This document shows, piece after piece, positions 7,944 to 16,909 of a DNA stretch of 50,314 bases. Made by a program: the position numbers and the translations under genes. The stretch is from NCBI GenBank assembly GCA_002707205.1, contig PAMH01000021.1, positions 1 to 50,314 of the forward strand, in the 5' to 3' direction. The notes below the pieces were generated by a model, which worked only from the letters and a program-made list of their open reading frames with translations, did not search any database and was not told the DNA's origin. This DNA is from Legionellales bacterium (GTDB lineage: Bacteria > Pseudomonadota > Gammaproteobacteria > UBA1113). Numbering within the stretch: position 1 is the first letter of the stretch; the number at the start of each line of letters is the position of its first letter.

Positions 7944-9359
7944 TTATTTATCGATTGCCAACGATAGCGGATACCCGTTACTTTTAGTCTTATCTTTAGT
8001 TTTCCTTGATTTTTCACTTGAACTAAATAGACTTTTTTTAACGATGATTTTTTTTACATCCGCTATATGAAAATCCTTTTTAAATAAATTTAAAAATCGT
8101 TGTATTATATTTAAATTATTTTTCATTAAGGATATATAGTCATTTAAACTTATGGAATTCAAACTAAATTCTTCTGAGTTTTTCGTAGACTCATGAGACT
8201 GTTTTCCATAAATAGAATTAACGAATTTTTGCCTTTTTTGTAAAATCCTGTCGTAGCGCATTTCATCAAACCTACTTTCAATTAATTTCTTTTTATCAGC
8301 ATCTTTAAGAGCCACATTTTGCTTAACAAGCGCATCAAATTTATCATCAGATTTAGTTATTTGATTGATGGAAGATACCTCATTTAAGGCATGATTAATA
8401 ATTTTCTTGAGCTTTCCTTTTTTTAAGGGCAAATCATTTAAGCGATTTACCGTATTCTCAAATTTTATTATTACCTGACTATCATTATTCGTCAAAATTT
8501 CTTTTAGCATTGACATTACTTTATGAGCTATACATTGGTGCGTATGTTTTGAATTTTCAGCAATACCATATTTAATAAAATACTTAGTTACTGCTGCCAT
8601 TAAATTAAGTGCCCATTCTAAAAAAAATTTTTCATCGCAATATTTTAACTCATCCTCAGTTAAAGATATATTTTGATCAGGAATTTTTAATTCCAATTTT
8701 TCCTGTTTATTGATAAAGGTTTCAATTGCAGTGTAATCGATTTCTTTATTACTAACTTGATAAAAGGATGCTTTGTTTATATTGCTATTAAGTTTTTCAA
8801 TACATCTACTCAATAAGTAATCAGCCAAATAAATTTTATGCGCTATTTTTTTAAATACTTGTTTATCCACTGCACTGCCATCGAATTGATTCAATCCCAT
8901 CACAAAGTATTCATAATTATCAGCATGCGTTGGCGTTGGCGTTGAGTTTGATTTTTTTGCGCTATGAAGAAGATAACTTTTCATATCAATTTGAGATTGA
9001 ATGTTTAATAGTTTTTTATAGGTATCATCATCTAATCTCATAACTATATTATTTTTTTTAACATTAATAAGCATTAAGTTATTAATTATTTGTTTAATAT
9101 TTTTTGTATTGAGTTCTTCCTCAATCTTATTTTTCAACTGATAAGAAGTATATTTTTCACTCAAAAAATTATAAAATAAACTAGATTGCTCTAACAGCTG
9201 CGATGCATCAAATTTATCTCTTTGTATTGTAATTAATAACTCGTTAAATCTCTGATTTAAAATTTGTTGAACATCATAGGTGAAAATATCTATGTCGAAT
9301 CCATTCGATTGAACAGCCTTTCCTTCTGGCTGCGATAGTTGTTTACTATCTAACATCAT
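7944..9359 (-). CDS. Orphan Lys/Asn-rich soluble protein, function unknown
   Basis: I do not recognise a family for this 471-aa protein. It is mainly helical in appearance, rich in Lys, Asn, Ile and Leu, with no signal peptide, no membrane segment and no cofactor motif. The tail is basic and Ser/Lys-rich (KSLFSSSEKSRKTKDKTKS). Two adjacent ATGs start it; the second (9356) has the better spacing to GAGGA. The body shows normal coding character over its full length. It is convergent with the phosphatase-like gene and divergent from pilA. Proteins of this composition in Legionellales are often secretion-system substrates, but no recognisable signal proves that here. Confidence 0.75.
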   Translation of the reverse strand: MMLDSKQLSQPEGKAVQSNGFDIDIFTYDVQQILNQRFNELLITIQRDKFDASQLLEQSSLFYNFLSEKYTSYQLKNKIEEELNTKNIKQIINNLMLINVKKNNIVMRLDDDTYKKLLNIQSQIDMKSYLLHSAKKSNSTPTPTHADNYEYFVMGLNQFDGSAVDKQVFKKIAHKIYLADYLLSRCIEKLNSNINKASFYQVSNKEIDYTAIETFINKQEKLELKIPDQNISLTEDELKYCDEKFFLEWALNLMAAVTKYFIKYGIAENSKHTHQCIAHKVMSMLKEILTNNDSQVIIKFENTVNRLNDLPLKKGKLKKIINHALNEVSSINQITKSDDKFDALVKQNVALKDADKKKLIESRFDEMRYDRILQKRQKFVNSIYGKQSHESTKNSEEFSLNSISLNDYISLMKNNLNIIQRFLNLFKKDFHIADVKKIIVKKSLFSSSEKSRKTKDKTKSNGYPLSLAIDK

Positions 9360-9435
9360 CGAATCCTCATTTTTTGCTTAAGAAAAACTTAATAGGCAAG
9401 CATGCTACATTTATTTTAGTTAATAATTTTTTTTT

Positions 9436-9455
9436 TTCATGTCACGTGACATGAA
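9436..9455. promoter_or_regulatory. Perfect 20-bp palindrome, candidate operator
   Basis: TTCATGTCACGTGACATGAA reads the same on both strands. It lies 80 bp upstream of the leftward orphan gene and 312 bp upstream of pilA, flanked on the left by a T-run. Perfect dyads of this size in a divergent promoter region usually bind a dimeric regulator. The centre TGTCACGTGACA does not match a bacterial consensus I can name with confidence. A terminator role is unlikely because it lies upstream of both genes. Confidence 0.6.
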
Positions 9456-9691
9456 TTTTTACATCTGATTTGCTAGTCTTTTGATTTATTTGCTAAATAA
9501 ATTTGTAACAATTTTGTCATCTCTGATTTTTCCAGCTTATAGTTAAAATGACACAAAGCGTCACAATATGACCTTTTTGTATGCATCATCGTATTTATTG
9601 GATTGCTAAATGATAAAATTATAAAAAAATTTAAAAATAAAAGTCTAAAAAAAACAAATATATAAAAAAAAACATGCTATATTTATCAAAG

Positions 9692-9708
9692 TTGGTATAA
9701 ATCTTGAT
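9692..9708 (+). promoter_or_regulatory. Possible pilA promoter, sigma-54-like with imperfect -12
   Basis: TTGGTATAAATCTTGAT has GG and TTG at the spacing of a -24/-12 promoter (10 nt between GG and the -12 dinucleotide), but the -12 pair is GA instead of GC. Pilin genes in many gammaproteobacteria use sigma-54. A sigma-70 reading (TTGGTA, 15 bp, TATACA) is also possible in the same place. Confidence 0.3.
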
Positions 9709-9767
9709 TGTTTATACAGTGGACAAACTAATTAATTTTCTATTTTGCTGAATTAAAGGAGACGGAC

Positions 9768-10196
9768 ATGAAAGCCCATACAACTAAAGGTTTCACATTA
9801 ATCGAATTGATGATTACCATCGCAATCGTTGGTATACTCGCCGCGATTGCTATTCCTTCCTATATTAACTATACCAACAGAGCTCGATTTGCTGAAGTTG
9901 TACAAGCAGCAGGCGGTGTTAAAAATGCTGTAGCTGCTTGTATTTCGGCAACAGGTACACCAGGTGCAGCAATTACAACTTGCGCTAATGGTACTAACGG
10001 AGTCCCTGCAGCAATTGCTAATGCGGCAGGAACATCAAGTACCGCCTCTGTTGCGGTTGCAGCTAGTGGCGTAATTACCGCGACAGGCCAAGCTCCAGCG
10101 CCGGCATTGACCTACATTCTAACCCCAACCTATCAAGCTAATGGTACGATTACTTGGGGTATAACAGGCACTTGTCAAGGACAAGGCGTGTGTTAA
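9768..10196 (+). CDS. pilA: Type IV major pilin, PilA-like
   Basis: Prepilin of 142 aa. The short leader ends KG, with cleavage by PilD after G8 and before F9; mature residue 5 is Glu (E13). The hydrophobic helix [22 protein letters not shown] is the class IVa pilin N-terminus. Four cysteines (C58, C72, C136, C142) could form two disulfides; C136-C142 would close a very small C-terminal D-loop ending at the last residue. The globular part is rich in Ala, Gly and Thr, giving a higher GC content than the neighbours. It has a strong ribosome site and its own terminator, which fits high expression, while pilB-pilC-pilD follow on the same strand. Confidence 0.95.
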   Translation: MKAHTTKGFTLIELMITIAIVGILAAIAIPSYINYTNRARFAEVVQAAGGVKNAVAACISATGTPGAAITTCANGTNGVPAAIANAAGTSSTASVAVAASGVITATGQAPAPALTYILTPTYQANGTITWGITGTCQGQGVC

Positions 10197-10223
10197 TGAT
10201 TTAGGGCTTTGTGCTTGTACTCT

Positions 10224-10250
10224 AAAAGCCAGCTTAATGCTGGCTTTTTT
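10224..10250 (+). terminator. Rho-independent terminator after pilA
   Basis: AAAAGCCAGC (10224-10233) pairs with GCTGGCTTTT (10239-10248) around the loop TTAAT and runs into a T-tract (TTTTTT). It separates pilA from pilB. Confidence 0.92.
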
Positions 10251-10378
10251 TATCCTTTAAAAAGCGAAATTAAATATCTTAGTCTATGATTATAAAGATA
10301 ATTACTAAATACCATAACCACCTTATTTATATTTGATAAAAAATTAAGCAATCAGCAAATATCCAGAGGATTATAAAT

Positions 10379-12103
10379 TTGACTGACAAAATTACCGCAA
10401 CAGATCTTGGCGCTTTAGTTGGGCTACCACGGCGTTTTATATTAGAGGGGTTACTTTCTGAAACCGAAGCCATTCAGGCTATTAAAGCCGCAAAAACTAA
10501 AAACCGTAGCTTTGTGCATCATCTTATTGTTGAAAAAATACTAACCTCTATACAAGTTGCCGAAATCTCAGCTATTGATTTTGGTTTACCACTATTAGAC
10601 TTAAGCGTATTTGACTACAGCCTCGCCCCCATTGGTTTGGTCTCTGAAAAGCTAATTATTAAGCATCATGCCGTGCCTCTCATAAAACGTGCAGACAGAC
10701 TTTATGTTGCAATTTCAGATCCAACAAATGTGATTGCTTTAAGTGACTTTAAATTTCATACAGGGTTGAATACTTATGGTATTTTAGTTGAAGATGACAA
10801 ACTCGTTCATATTATCGAGCATGTGCTTAGCCAAGAAACAGAAGCCGTACTTGGTGACTTGAATGATGCAGATTTAGATGATATTGACTTATCAAGTGAA
10901 ATTGAAGAAGAGGAAGTTTCAATTTCTGAAACGGAAGATGCTCCTATTGTTCGCTTTGTGAATAAAATTCTCCTTGATGCGATTAAAAAAGGCGTATCAG
11001 ATATACACTTTGAGCCTTATGAAAAAGTTTATCGTATTCGCTTTCGCAGAGACGGTATTCTGTATGAAACTGCAAATCCCCCTATTAACTTAGCTAATCG
11101 AATCACCGCTAGAATAAAAGTTATCTCTAGAATGGATATTTCCGAGCGGCGTGTTCCACAAGATGGTCACTTTAATATGGCTTTATCAAAAAGCAATACT
11201 ATTAATTTTCGAGTGAATACCTGCCCTACGACTGCAGGTGAAAAAGTAGTAATACGTATTTTAGACCCATCAAAACTACAATTAGGCATTGAAGATTTAG
11301 GTTATGAAGAAAATCAAAAAAAAGCATTTGTATCCACCATTCATAAACCTCAAGGAATGGTATTAGTAACCGGCCCTACTGGTAGCGGTAAAACAGTTTC
11401 GCTTTATACCGCATTACACATGCTCAATACGCCAGAGAAAAATATTTCAACCATTGAAGATCCGGTTGAAATTAATATACAAGGCATAAACCAAGTACAT
11501 GTTAATAACAAAGCTGGTTTGAACTTTGCATCAGCACTACGGGCATTCTTGCGTCAAGATCCAGATATTATCATGGTGGGTGAGATTCGTGACTTAGAAA
11601 CAGCTGAGATTGCTATTAAAGCTGCTCAAACAGGACATTTAGTTTTATCAACGCTTCATACCAATAATGCACCAGAAACACTAACGCGATTAGTTAATAT
11701 GGGTGTAGCGCCATTTAATATTGCCACATCAGTCAACTTGATCATTGCTCAACGATTAGCAAGGCGTTTATGTAAACATTGTAAAGAAGAAGAAAGCATC
11801 CCTAAAGAAGCATTACTTGAAGAAGGGTTACTAGAAAATGAAATAACCGATCTTAAAATTTTTGCACCTAACATAAAAGGTTGTGAGCATTGTAAAGCAG
11901 GTTACAGTGGCCGTATAGGTATTTATGAAGTATTAAAAGTGACTCATTCAATTGGTGAAATTATTATGCGAGGCGGTAATTCTATTGACGTTCAGCACCA
12001 AGCAATTAAAGAAGGTCTACAAACTTTAAGACGTTCTGCCCTAAAAAAAGTCATGGAAGGCATTACAAGTCTTGAAGAAGTTAACCGAGTGACTAAGGAT
12101 TAA
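10379..12103 (+). CDS. pilB: Type IV pilus assembly ATPase PilB
   Basis: Cytoplasmic hexameric ATPase (574 aa) that drives pilus extension. The N-terminal MshEN/T2SSE_N region (about 1-150) precedes the GspE core. Walker A is GPTGSGKT (332-339), followed by the Asp box (STIEDPVE) and a Walker B-like segment (DPDIIMVGEIRD), and the His box (TGHLVLSTLHTN). The zinc tetracysteine is C465-x2-C468 and C502-x2-C505. I chose the TTG start at 10379 because AGAGGA lies 8 nt upstream and translation from it gives the normal N-terminus. pilC follows after 2 nt. In this family PilB works with PilC, and PilZ (at 41760-42116) is a known partner in Pseudomonas and Xanthomonas. Confidence 0.96.
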   Translation: MTDKITATDLGALVGLPRRFILEGLLSETEAIQAIKAAKTKNRSFVHHLIVEKILTSIQVAEISAIDFGLPLLDLSVFDYSLAPIGLVSEKLIIKHHAVPLIKRADRLYVAISDPTNVIALSDFKFHTGLNTYGILVEDDKLVHIIEHVLSQETEAVLGDLNDADLDDIDLSSEIEEEEVSISETEDAPIVRFVNKILLDAIKKGVSDIHFEPYEKVYRIRFRRDGILYETANPPINLANRITARIKVISRMDISERRVPQDGHFNMALSKSNTINFRVNTCPTTAGEKVVIRILDPSKLQLGIEDLGYEENQKKAFVSTIHKPQGMVLVTGPTGSGKTVSLYTALHMLNTPEKNISTIEDPVEINIQGINQVHVNNKAGLNFASALRAFLRQDPDIIMVGEIRDLETAEIAIKAAQTGHLVLSTLHTNNAPETLTRLVNMGVAPFNIATSVNLIIAQRLARRLCKHCKEEESIPKEALLEEGLLENEITDLKIFAPNIKGCEHCKAGYSGRIGIYEVLKVTHSIGEIIMRGGNSIDVQHQAIKEGLQTLRRSALKKVMEGITSLEEVNRVTKD

Positions 12104-12105
12104 CT

Positions 12106-13329
12106 ATGGCAAAAAACAAGCAAACTGTCTTTGACTGGGAAGGTAAAACGCAATCTGGCGCGGTGGTTTCTGGAAAAATGCCGGCAACAAACGCTAATAT
12201 TGTTCGTGCTGAATTACGCCGACAGGGTATTATCGCTAAAAAAGTTAAAAAACACACCGAACCCTTATTTAGCTTCCTTAGAAAAAATAAAATTCAAGCA
12301 GCAGACATTGCAATATTTACTCGCCAACTATCGACCATGATTGGTGCAGGAATTCCAATTGTGCAAAGCTTAGAAATATTGGCACAAGGTCAAGAAAATG
12401 AAAAATTTCAAATCTTACTTAATAATATTAAACAAGATGTAGAATCAGGTAACCGTTTATCTGTTGCACTAAGCAAATATCCCAAATATTTTAATCCACT
12501 TATTTGTAATTTAATTGATGCCGGAGAACAATCCGGCTCTTTAGATATTATGTTAGATAAAATCGCTGCCTATCGTGAAAAAATTGAAAGCTTAAAGGGT
12601 AAAATTAAAAAAGCTTTATTTTATCCAACAGCTGTCATTGTTATTGCAGCTCTTATTTCCTCGGGTATGTTAATTTTTATTGTGCCACAATTTGCTGAAA
12701 TTTTTAAAAGTTTTGGGGCAGATTTACCCGCTGCAACACTCATGGTAATTAAAATTTCTGAATTTATGCAATCCTATTGGTATGTGATATTAGGTGCTAT
12801 AGTTGCTATTTTCTTTGCGATTAAAAAAGGTAGAGAAAAGTCAACAACTTTTGCTTATCGGCTTTATAAATATTTTCTTAAAATTGTTGTTATTGGACCC
12901 ATTTTAAAAAAAGCAGCAATTGCCAGAATCACACAGACGCTATCAATTACATTTGCAGCAGGTATGCCATTAATCGAAGCACTTCAAGTTGTGGCAGGCT
13001 CTGCTGGTAATTTACTTTATACGGAAGCACTAACAAGAGTTAAAGATGATGTTACAAGTGGGCAATCTGTACATGCCGCCATGCATGGTGAGCCACTTTT
13101 TCCTGCAATGGTTATACAAATGATAGCCGTTGGTGAAGAATCTGGAACATTAGAATTTATGTTAAGTAAAATTGCTGACTTTTACAATGAGCAAGTGGAT
13201 AATGCTGTTAATAGCTTAAGTAGTCTATTAGAACCTGTTATCATGGTGGTATTAGGTGTTGTCATTGGAGGTTTGGTTGTCGCAATGTATTTACCAATAT
13301 TTAGGCTAGGCGGCGTGGTTTCAGGCTAA
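12106..13329 (+). CDS. pilC: Type IV pilus inner-membrane platform protein PilC
   Basis: 407-aa member of the GspF/PilC family with two T2SSF domains (about 68-191 and 271-393). Each carries the family pattern FTRQLSTMIGAGIPIVQSL or its second-copy equivalent ITQTLSITFAAGMPLIEAL. Three membrane helices lie near 168-195, 220-240 and 375-400. It forms the platform that couples PilB rotation to pilin insertion. It is 2 nt behind pilB and 10 nt ahead of pilD. The N-terminal segment (FDWEGKTQSGAVVSGKM) is the usual cytoplasmic start of PilC. Confidence 0.96.
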   Translation: MAKNKQTVFDWEGKTQSGAVVSGKMPATNANIVRAELRRQGIIAKKVKKHTEPLFSFLRKNKIQAADIAIFTRQLSTMIGAGIPIVQSLEILAQGQENEKFQILLNNIKQDVESGNRLSVALSKYPKYFNPLICNLIDAGEQSGSLDIMLDKIAAYREKIESLKGKIKKALFYPTAVIVIAALISSGMLIFIVPQFAEIFKSFGADLPAATLMVIKISEFMQSYWYVILGAIVAIFFAIKKGREKSTTFAYRLYKYFLKIVVIGPILKKAAIARITQTLSITFAAGMPLIEALQVVAGSAGNLLYTEALTRVKDDVTSGQSVHAAMHGEPLFPAMVIQMIAVGEESGTLEFMLSKIADFYNEQVDNAVNSLSSLLEPVIMVVLGVVIGGLVVAMYLPIFRLGGVVSG

Positions 13330-13339
13330 GGAAATGTAA

Positions 13340-14197
13340 ATGTTACAAAACTCATGGATTTTTATCATCCTTTTATGTCTTTTTTCTCTTATTATTGGTA
13401 GTTTTCTTTCAATGTTAGTTTATCGTATCCCTATAATACTATTTCGCCAATGGCATGCAGAATGCCAATCTTTTCTCTCGGAATATCAGAATAAATTTGC
13501 CAATAAACGAAAAATGAATATCGCACTTCCCCGCTCCCATTGCCCCCATTGCCAGCAAACGCTTCGCTGGTATCATAATATTCCACTGTTTGGTTACCTG
13601 ATACAAAAAGGTAAATGTGGATTTTGCCATACATCTATTGCGATTAGATATCCTTTAATCGAGCTTGCCGCTGCTATTCTGCCTTTAATCTGTTTTATAC
13701 AATTTGGCAATACGCTCGTTTTTTATTTTTCATGCATTTTTTCTTGGGCGCTTATTTTACAAACCTATATCGATATCGAGCATCATATCATCCCTGATCA
13801 AATTACTTTACCAATGCTTTGGTTTGGTTTATTAATTAATCTACAGCATACCTTTACTGATATTCAATCAGCAATACTCGGGGCTGTTATAGGTTATCTT
13901 GGATTATGGCTTTTTGCTAGAATTTTTCAACTTATTACCAAAAAAGAAGGGATGGGACACGGGGATTTTAAATTACTGGCTATGCTGGGTGCATGGTTAG
14001 GCTGGCAGTATTTGCCGTTTGTGGTGTTACTAAGCTCTTCATTAGGTGCTATCATTGGCATAGCTATTTTATTTGTTCAAAAAAAACATAAAAATACCCC
14101 TTTTGCTTTTGGTCCTTATCTTGCGTTTGCTGGCTGGATAGTACTTTTATTTGGCCAACCTATTACACAGTGGTATTTTAATTTATTTTTAGGATAG
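13340..14197 (+). CDS. pilD: Prepilin peptidase / N-methyltransferase PilD
   Basis: Inner-membrane aspartic protease (285 aa) that cuts the prepilin leader and methylates the new N-terminus. The N-terminal A24_N domain has the zinc cysteines C68-x2-C71 and C93-x2-C96. The catalytic aspartates are D145 in YIDIEHHIIPD and D209 in GMGHGDFK (GxGD motif). About eight membrane helices are visible. It ends the pilB-pilC-pilD run and is followed 2 nt later by coaE, an arrangement common in Pseudomonas and Legionella. PilD may also process type II secretion pseudopilins, if this organism has them. Confidence 0.96.
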   Translation: MLQNSWIFIILLCLFSLIIGSFLSMLVYRIPIILFRQWHAECQSFLSEYQNKFANKRKMNIALPRSHCPHCQQTLRWYHNIPLFGYLIQKGKCGFCHTSIAIRYPLIELAAAILPLICFIQFGNTLVFYFSCIFSWALILQTYIDIEHHIIPDQITLPMLWFGLLINLQHTFTDIQSAILGAVIGYLGLWLFARIFQLITKKEGMGHGDFKLLAMLGAWLGWQYLPFVVLLSSSLGAIIGIAILFVQKKHKNTPFAFGPYLAFAGWIVLLFGQPITQWYFNLFLG

Positions 14198-14199
14198 AA

Positions 14200-14802
14200 A
14201 TGTTAACAATTGCAATAACAGGTGGTATTGCTTCAGGAAAAACAACTGTAGCTAATATGTTCAAAGAAAAAGGCATTGCTATTATAGATATGGATATTAT
14301 TGCACACCTACTGGTTATGCCAACAAAAAAAGCCTATCAATCTATCATTCAACATTTTGGCCAGTCAATTTTACTTGAAGATAATACGATTAATCGGCGT
14401 ATGTTACGCGAAAATATCTTTACTAACCCTTCTGAAAAAATTTGGCTTGAAAATTTATTACACCCATTAATTCGAGAACAAGTTCGACGTGAAGTAGAGC
14501 AGGTTAAGTCTGCTTATTGCATTATTGTTATTCCGTTATTAACAGAGAACTACCCTTATCCTGGCGTAGACCGGGTATTAGTTGTTGATTCGAGTGAGCA
14601 AGACCAATGCAAAAGAGCAATGCTACGAGATAATATGCCCCAAAACCTTGCCAATGAAATTATTACGCAACAAGCAAGTAGAGAGCAACGTTTAAAATAT
14701 GCGGATGATATTATTCTTAATGAAAATAATATTCAACAATTACGACAAAAAGTAGAACAGTTACACCAATACTATTTAACGTTGAGTAATCAGCATAACT
14801 AG
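14200..14802 (+). CDS. coaE: Dephospho-CoA kinase
   Basis: CoaE phosphorylates the ribose 3'-OH of dephospho-CoA in the last step of CoA synthesis. The 200-aa product begins MLTIAITGGIASGKTTVA with the P-loop GGIASGKT, followed by the DxD-like IDMDIIAH substrate site. HPLIREQVRREV and VIPLLTENYPY are family landmarks. The ribosome site overlaps the end of pilD (2-nt gap), so it belongs to the pil operon. Its end is 25 nt from the convergent orphan gene. Confidence 0.95.
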   Translation: MLTIAITGGIASGKTTVANMFKEKGIAIIDMDIIAHLLVMPTKKAYQSIIQHFGQSILLEDNTINRRMLRENIFTNPSEKIWLENLLHPLIREQVRREVEQVKSAYCIIVIPLLTENYPYPGVDRVLVVDSSEQDQCKRAMLRDNMPQNLANEIITQQASREQRLKYADDIILNENNIQQLRQKVEQLHQYYLTLSNQHN

Positions 14803-14827
14803 ATACTTTCTATTCCAATAGTTAAAA

Positions 14828-16825
14828 TCATCGTTTTTTGCGTACTCTATCAAACACGATAATTTCATATGTACCACTATTACTATAAACAACATTAACC
14901 TTTTCTGGTGTTCCAGCATCCACACGCAAATAACCTTCTTTGCCTTTCTTTTTTATAGACATTCGGGTGTCAATATTTTTTGAATAAGATTTAATGCCTT
15001 GTTTATTTTTACTTTTAGGAGGTAATATGTCCCATTCAAAAAATATTTTTTTAAATTTAGACACACAATAACTGAAAGCAGGTATGTGATTTTGGTGTTT
15101 ATCTAATTTTTTTTCATCCCAAATTAATAACTTATTTCCTACTAACCTAGTATTTTTAGTATTTTGTGCCAAAATAGGATTTTTAGAATTGGACAGTATA
15201 TTTTGAATTAATAAACTTTCTTCCGACACTTCATTACGCGCTATCTCCGTAGTATTTTTCATTAAATTGCTTTTTGTTTTTGATCTTTTACGCACAGTAG
15301 AATCACTAGATTTATTGCTGGCTGTACTTTCAGTAACAGACTCTAACTTATTTATTGGGTTTATACTTGTCACTGGCGTTCGTACTGAATTAACTAAGTT
15401 ATTCAGCTTATTAATTGTAGAGCTAAACTCTCTGTCACTAATATCTTTTTTAACGATGTTATTGAGAGTACTTGCATAGCTTATGATAATTAGACTATCT
15501 TCAACTGTAATTGTTACATAATCACTAAGCCAGTTTTTTATAAGTCCCTGTATTTGATTAATTATATCTTGGCTTTTCGCAACAGTAGGTGTCAAAAATA
15601 ACAAGATATTCACAAATAACTCCGTATTTTCAAACTTAAAATAATAATCGGTATGCGAGATAAGTTTGTAATCTTCTACTTTAGCATTAATTGGTGTAAC
15701 TACTCCCTCTTCTATTTTTTTCAATTGATTTATGTTGAAATTATCAATATAAACCCTTTTTTCATTATAAAATTTAATTGCCGTGTCTAATTCATTTTCT
15801 TCTATTTTATTTGTTAACTTACAAAGAAAATACCACATGGTATCACTTTCAAATTCGACTATAGTATTAAAAAATACTTTCATTGTATACTTTAATAATC
15901 GATCCTTTTTTATATCTATATCTTTTTTTGGAAGCATGAAATATAATCTATTATTTTTAGAGTCATCAAATTTAATTTCATTGTCCGATATATTTTCATT
16001 GTCCGATATATACTTAATACGGGCTAAGTATGTAATAATTTGTTCTTGAATTTTTGATACTTGGTCATTATTAGATTCATTTAAGCTGCAACTAACTTCT
16101 GAAATGCAAACTCTCATCATAGAATCCATTAGAGAAAAACTGCTCAACAATAGTCGCTCAATGCTTGCTTCTTCCGCACGACCACCAATACCTAACATGA
16201 TTAAAATACAATGTGTAAATAGTGTGAATAACATTGATCCGAATGCAATACCGTACAATGAGATAATATTATTTTCATATTTTTTTACTGCAATAGATAT
16301 TTCATCGGGTACTAATTTTAAGGTCTTATCAGTAAAGGTAAACTTTATATGATTTTCTAACTGTTCTGTTGTGTAAATATCTTTGTGAGCATCCATTGTG
16401 CCTGTTTTTTGTTTAGAATGATTTGAGATAGCAATACTTTTATCTACACGCTGTATAATATAATCGAAGACCTTATTTTGAATAATTTCAACGATAATAT
16501 AACTCGGAATTGCCAAGAGTAACAAATAGCTAAAAAAACCCTCATCACTTGACTCTGCATAGTTATCAGAATGTGTCAAGTTTGAGAGAGTTAACTCAGA
16601 AAAACTAAGGATAAAGTATGAAAAATATAACAGCAACAAATAAATAAAGTTAAAACAAGCTGCATAAATATGCGGCTGAAGATGATCAACTTCAACTAAT
16701 ATGTCTTCAAACAAACGTAATTCCTTCAGCGCATTTAGTTTGGCTTGATCCCTCTTCATTGATGTATTATTTAACGCTTTGTTTGAACGTCTACCGGAAG
16801 ATGTAGAGTGTTTTTTACTGGGCAT
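14828..16825 (-). CDS. Orphan membrane protein with N-terminal helices, function unknown
   Basis: I do not recognise a family for this 665-aa protein. The N-terminus (1-30) is Ser/Lys-rich. Hydrophobic helices lie at about 54-77, 98-118 and 188-212. The rest (about 220-665) is hydrophilic, Asn/Lys/Ser-rich and helical in character, with a Ser/Thr-rich low-complexity stretch near 480-520. The C-terminal 60 residues look more strand-forming (GYLRVDAGTPEKVNVVYSNSGTYEIIVF) and could be a small separate domain. An in-frame 18-bp duplication encodes ISDNEN/ISDNEI. There is no catalytic motif. It may be a host-interaction or envelope protein; this is a guess from composition and its orphan status. 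Confidence 0.7.
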   Translation of the reverse strand: MPSKKHSTSSGRRSNKALNNTSMKRDQAKLNALKELRLFEDILVEVDHLQPHIYAACFNFIYLLLLYFSYFILSFSELTLSNLTHSDNYAESSDEGFFSYLLLLAIPSYIIVEIIQNKVFDYIIQRVDKSIAISNHSKQKTGTMDAHKDIYTTEQLENHIKFTFTDKTLKLVPDEISIAVKKYENNIISLYGIAFGSMLFTLFTHCILIMLGIGGRAEEASIERLLLSSFSLMDSMMRVCISEVSCSLNESNNDQVSKIQEQIITYLARIKYISDNENISDNEIKFDDSKNNRLYFMLPKKDIDIKKDRLLKYTMKVFFNTIVEFESDTMWYFLCKLTNKIEENELDTAIKFYNEKRVYIDNFNINQLKKIEEGVVTPINAKVEDYKLISHTDYYFKFENTELFVNILLFLTPTVAKSQDIINQIQGLIKNWLSDYVTITVEDSLIIISYASTLNNIVKKDISDREFSSTINKLNNLVNSVRTPVTSINPINKLESVTESTASNKSSDSTVRKRSKTKSNLMKNTTEIARNEVSEESLLIQNILSNSKNPILAQNTKNTRLVGNKLLIWDEKKLDKHQNHIPAFSYCVSKFKKIFFEWDILPPKSKNKQGIKSYSKNIDTRMSIKKKGKEGYLRVDAGTPEKVNVVYSNSGTYEIIVFDRVRKKR
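15977..16012 (-). repeat. 18-bp tandem duplication in the orphan gene
   Basis: Units at 15977-15994 and 15995-16012 differ at one base (plus-strand TTCATTGTCCGATATATT, then the same ending in A). They encode ISDNEN and ISDNEI in tandem in the hydrophilic region. Confidence 0.85.
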
Positions 16826-16909
16826 ATTATTTTTCTTTATGTAATTATAATGGTCGCTTATAAAAGTACTGACTAGATCGATATTGCGATAGTATTATTT
16901 TTTGACCAT

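Larger units (their letters stand above)
9360..9767. other. 408-nt AT-rich divergent intergenic region upstream of pilA
   Basis: No gene is visible. It holds, from left to right, the ribosome site of the leftward orphan gene, a CTTAAG-N5-CTTAAT direct repeat (9377-9393), a perfect 20-bp palindrome (9436-9455), several TGACA/GTCAC half-site-like words (about 9515-9575), long A/T runs, a possible pilA promoter (9692-9708) and the strong pilA ribosome site TAAAGGAG (9754-9761). Confidence 0.8.

Noticed and set aside
13431-13634. Antisense open frames inside pilD
   Set aside because: Shadow frames of a well-conserved gene.
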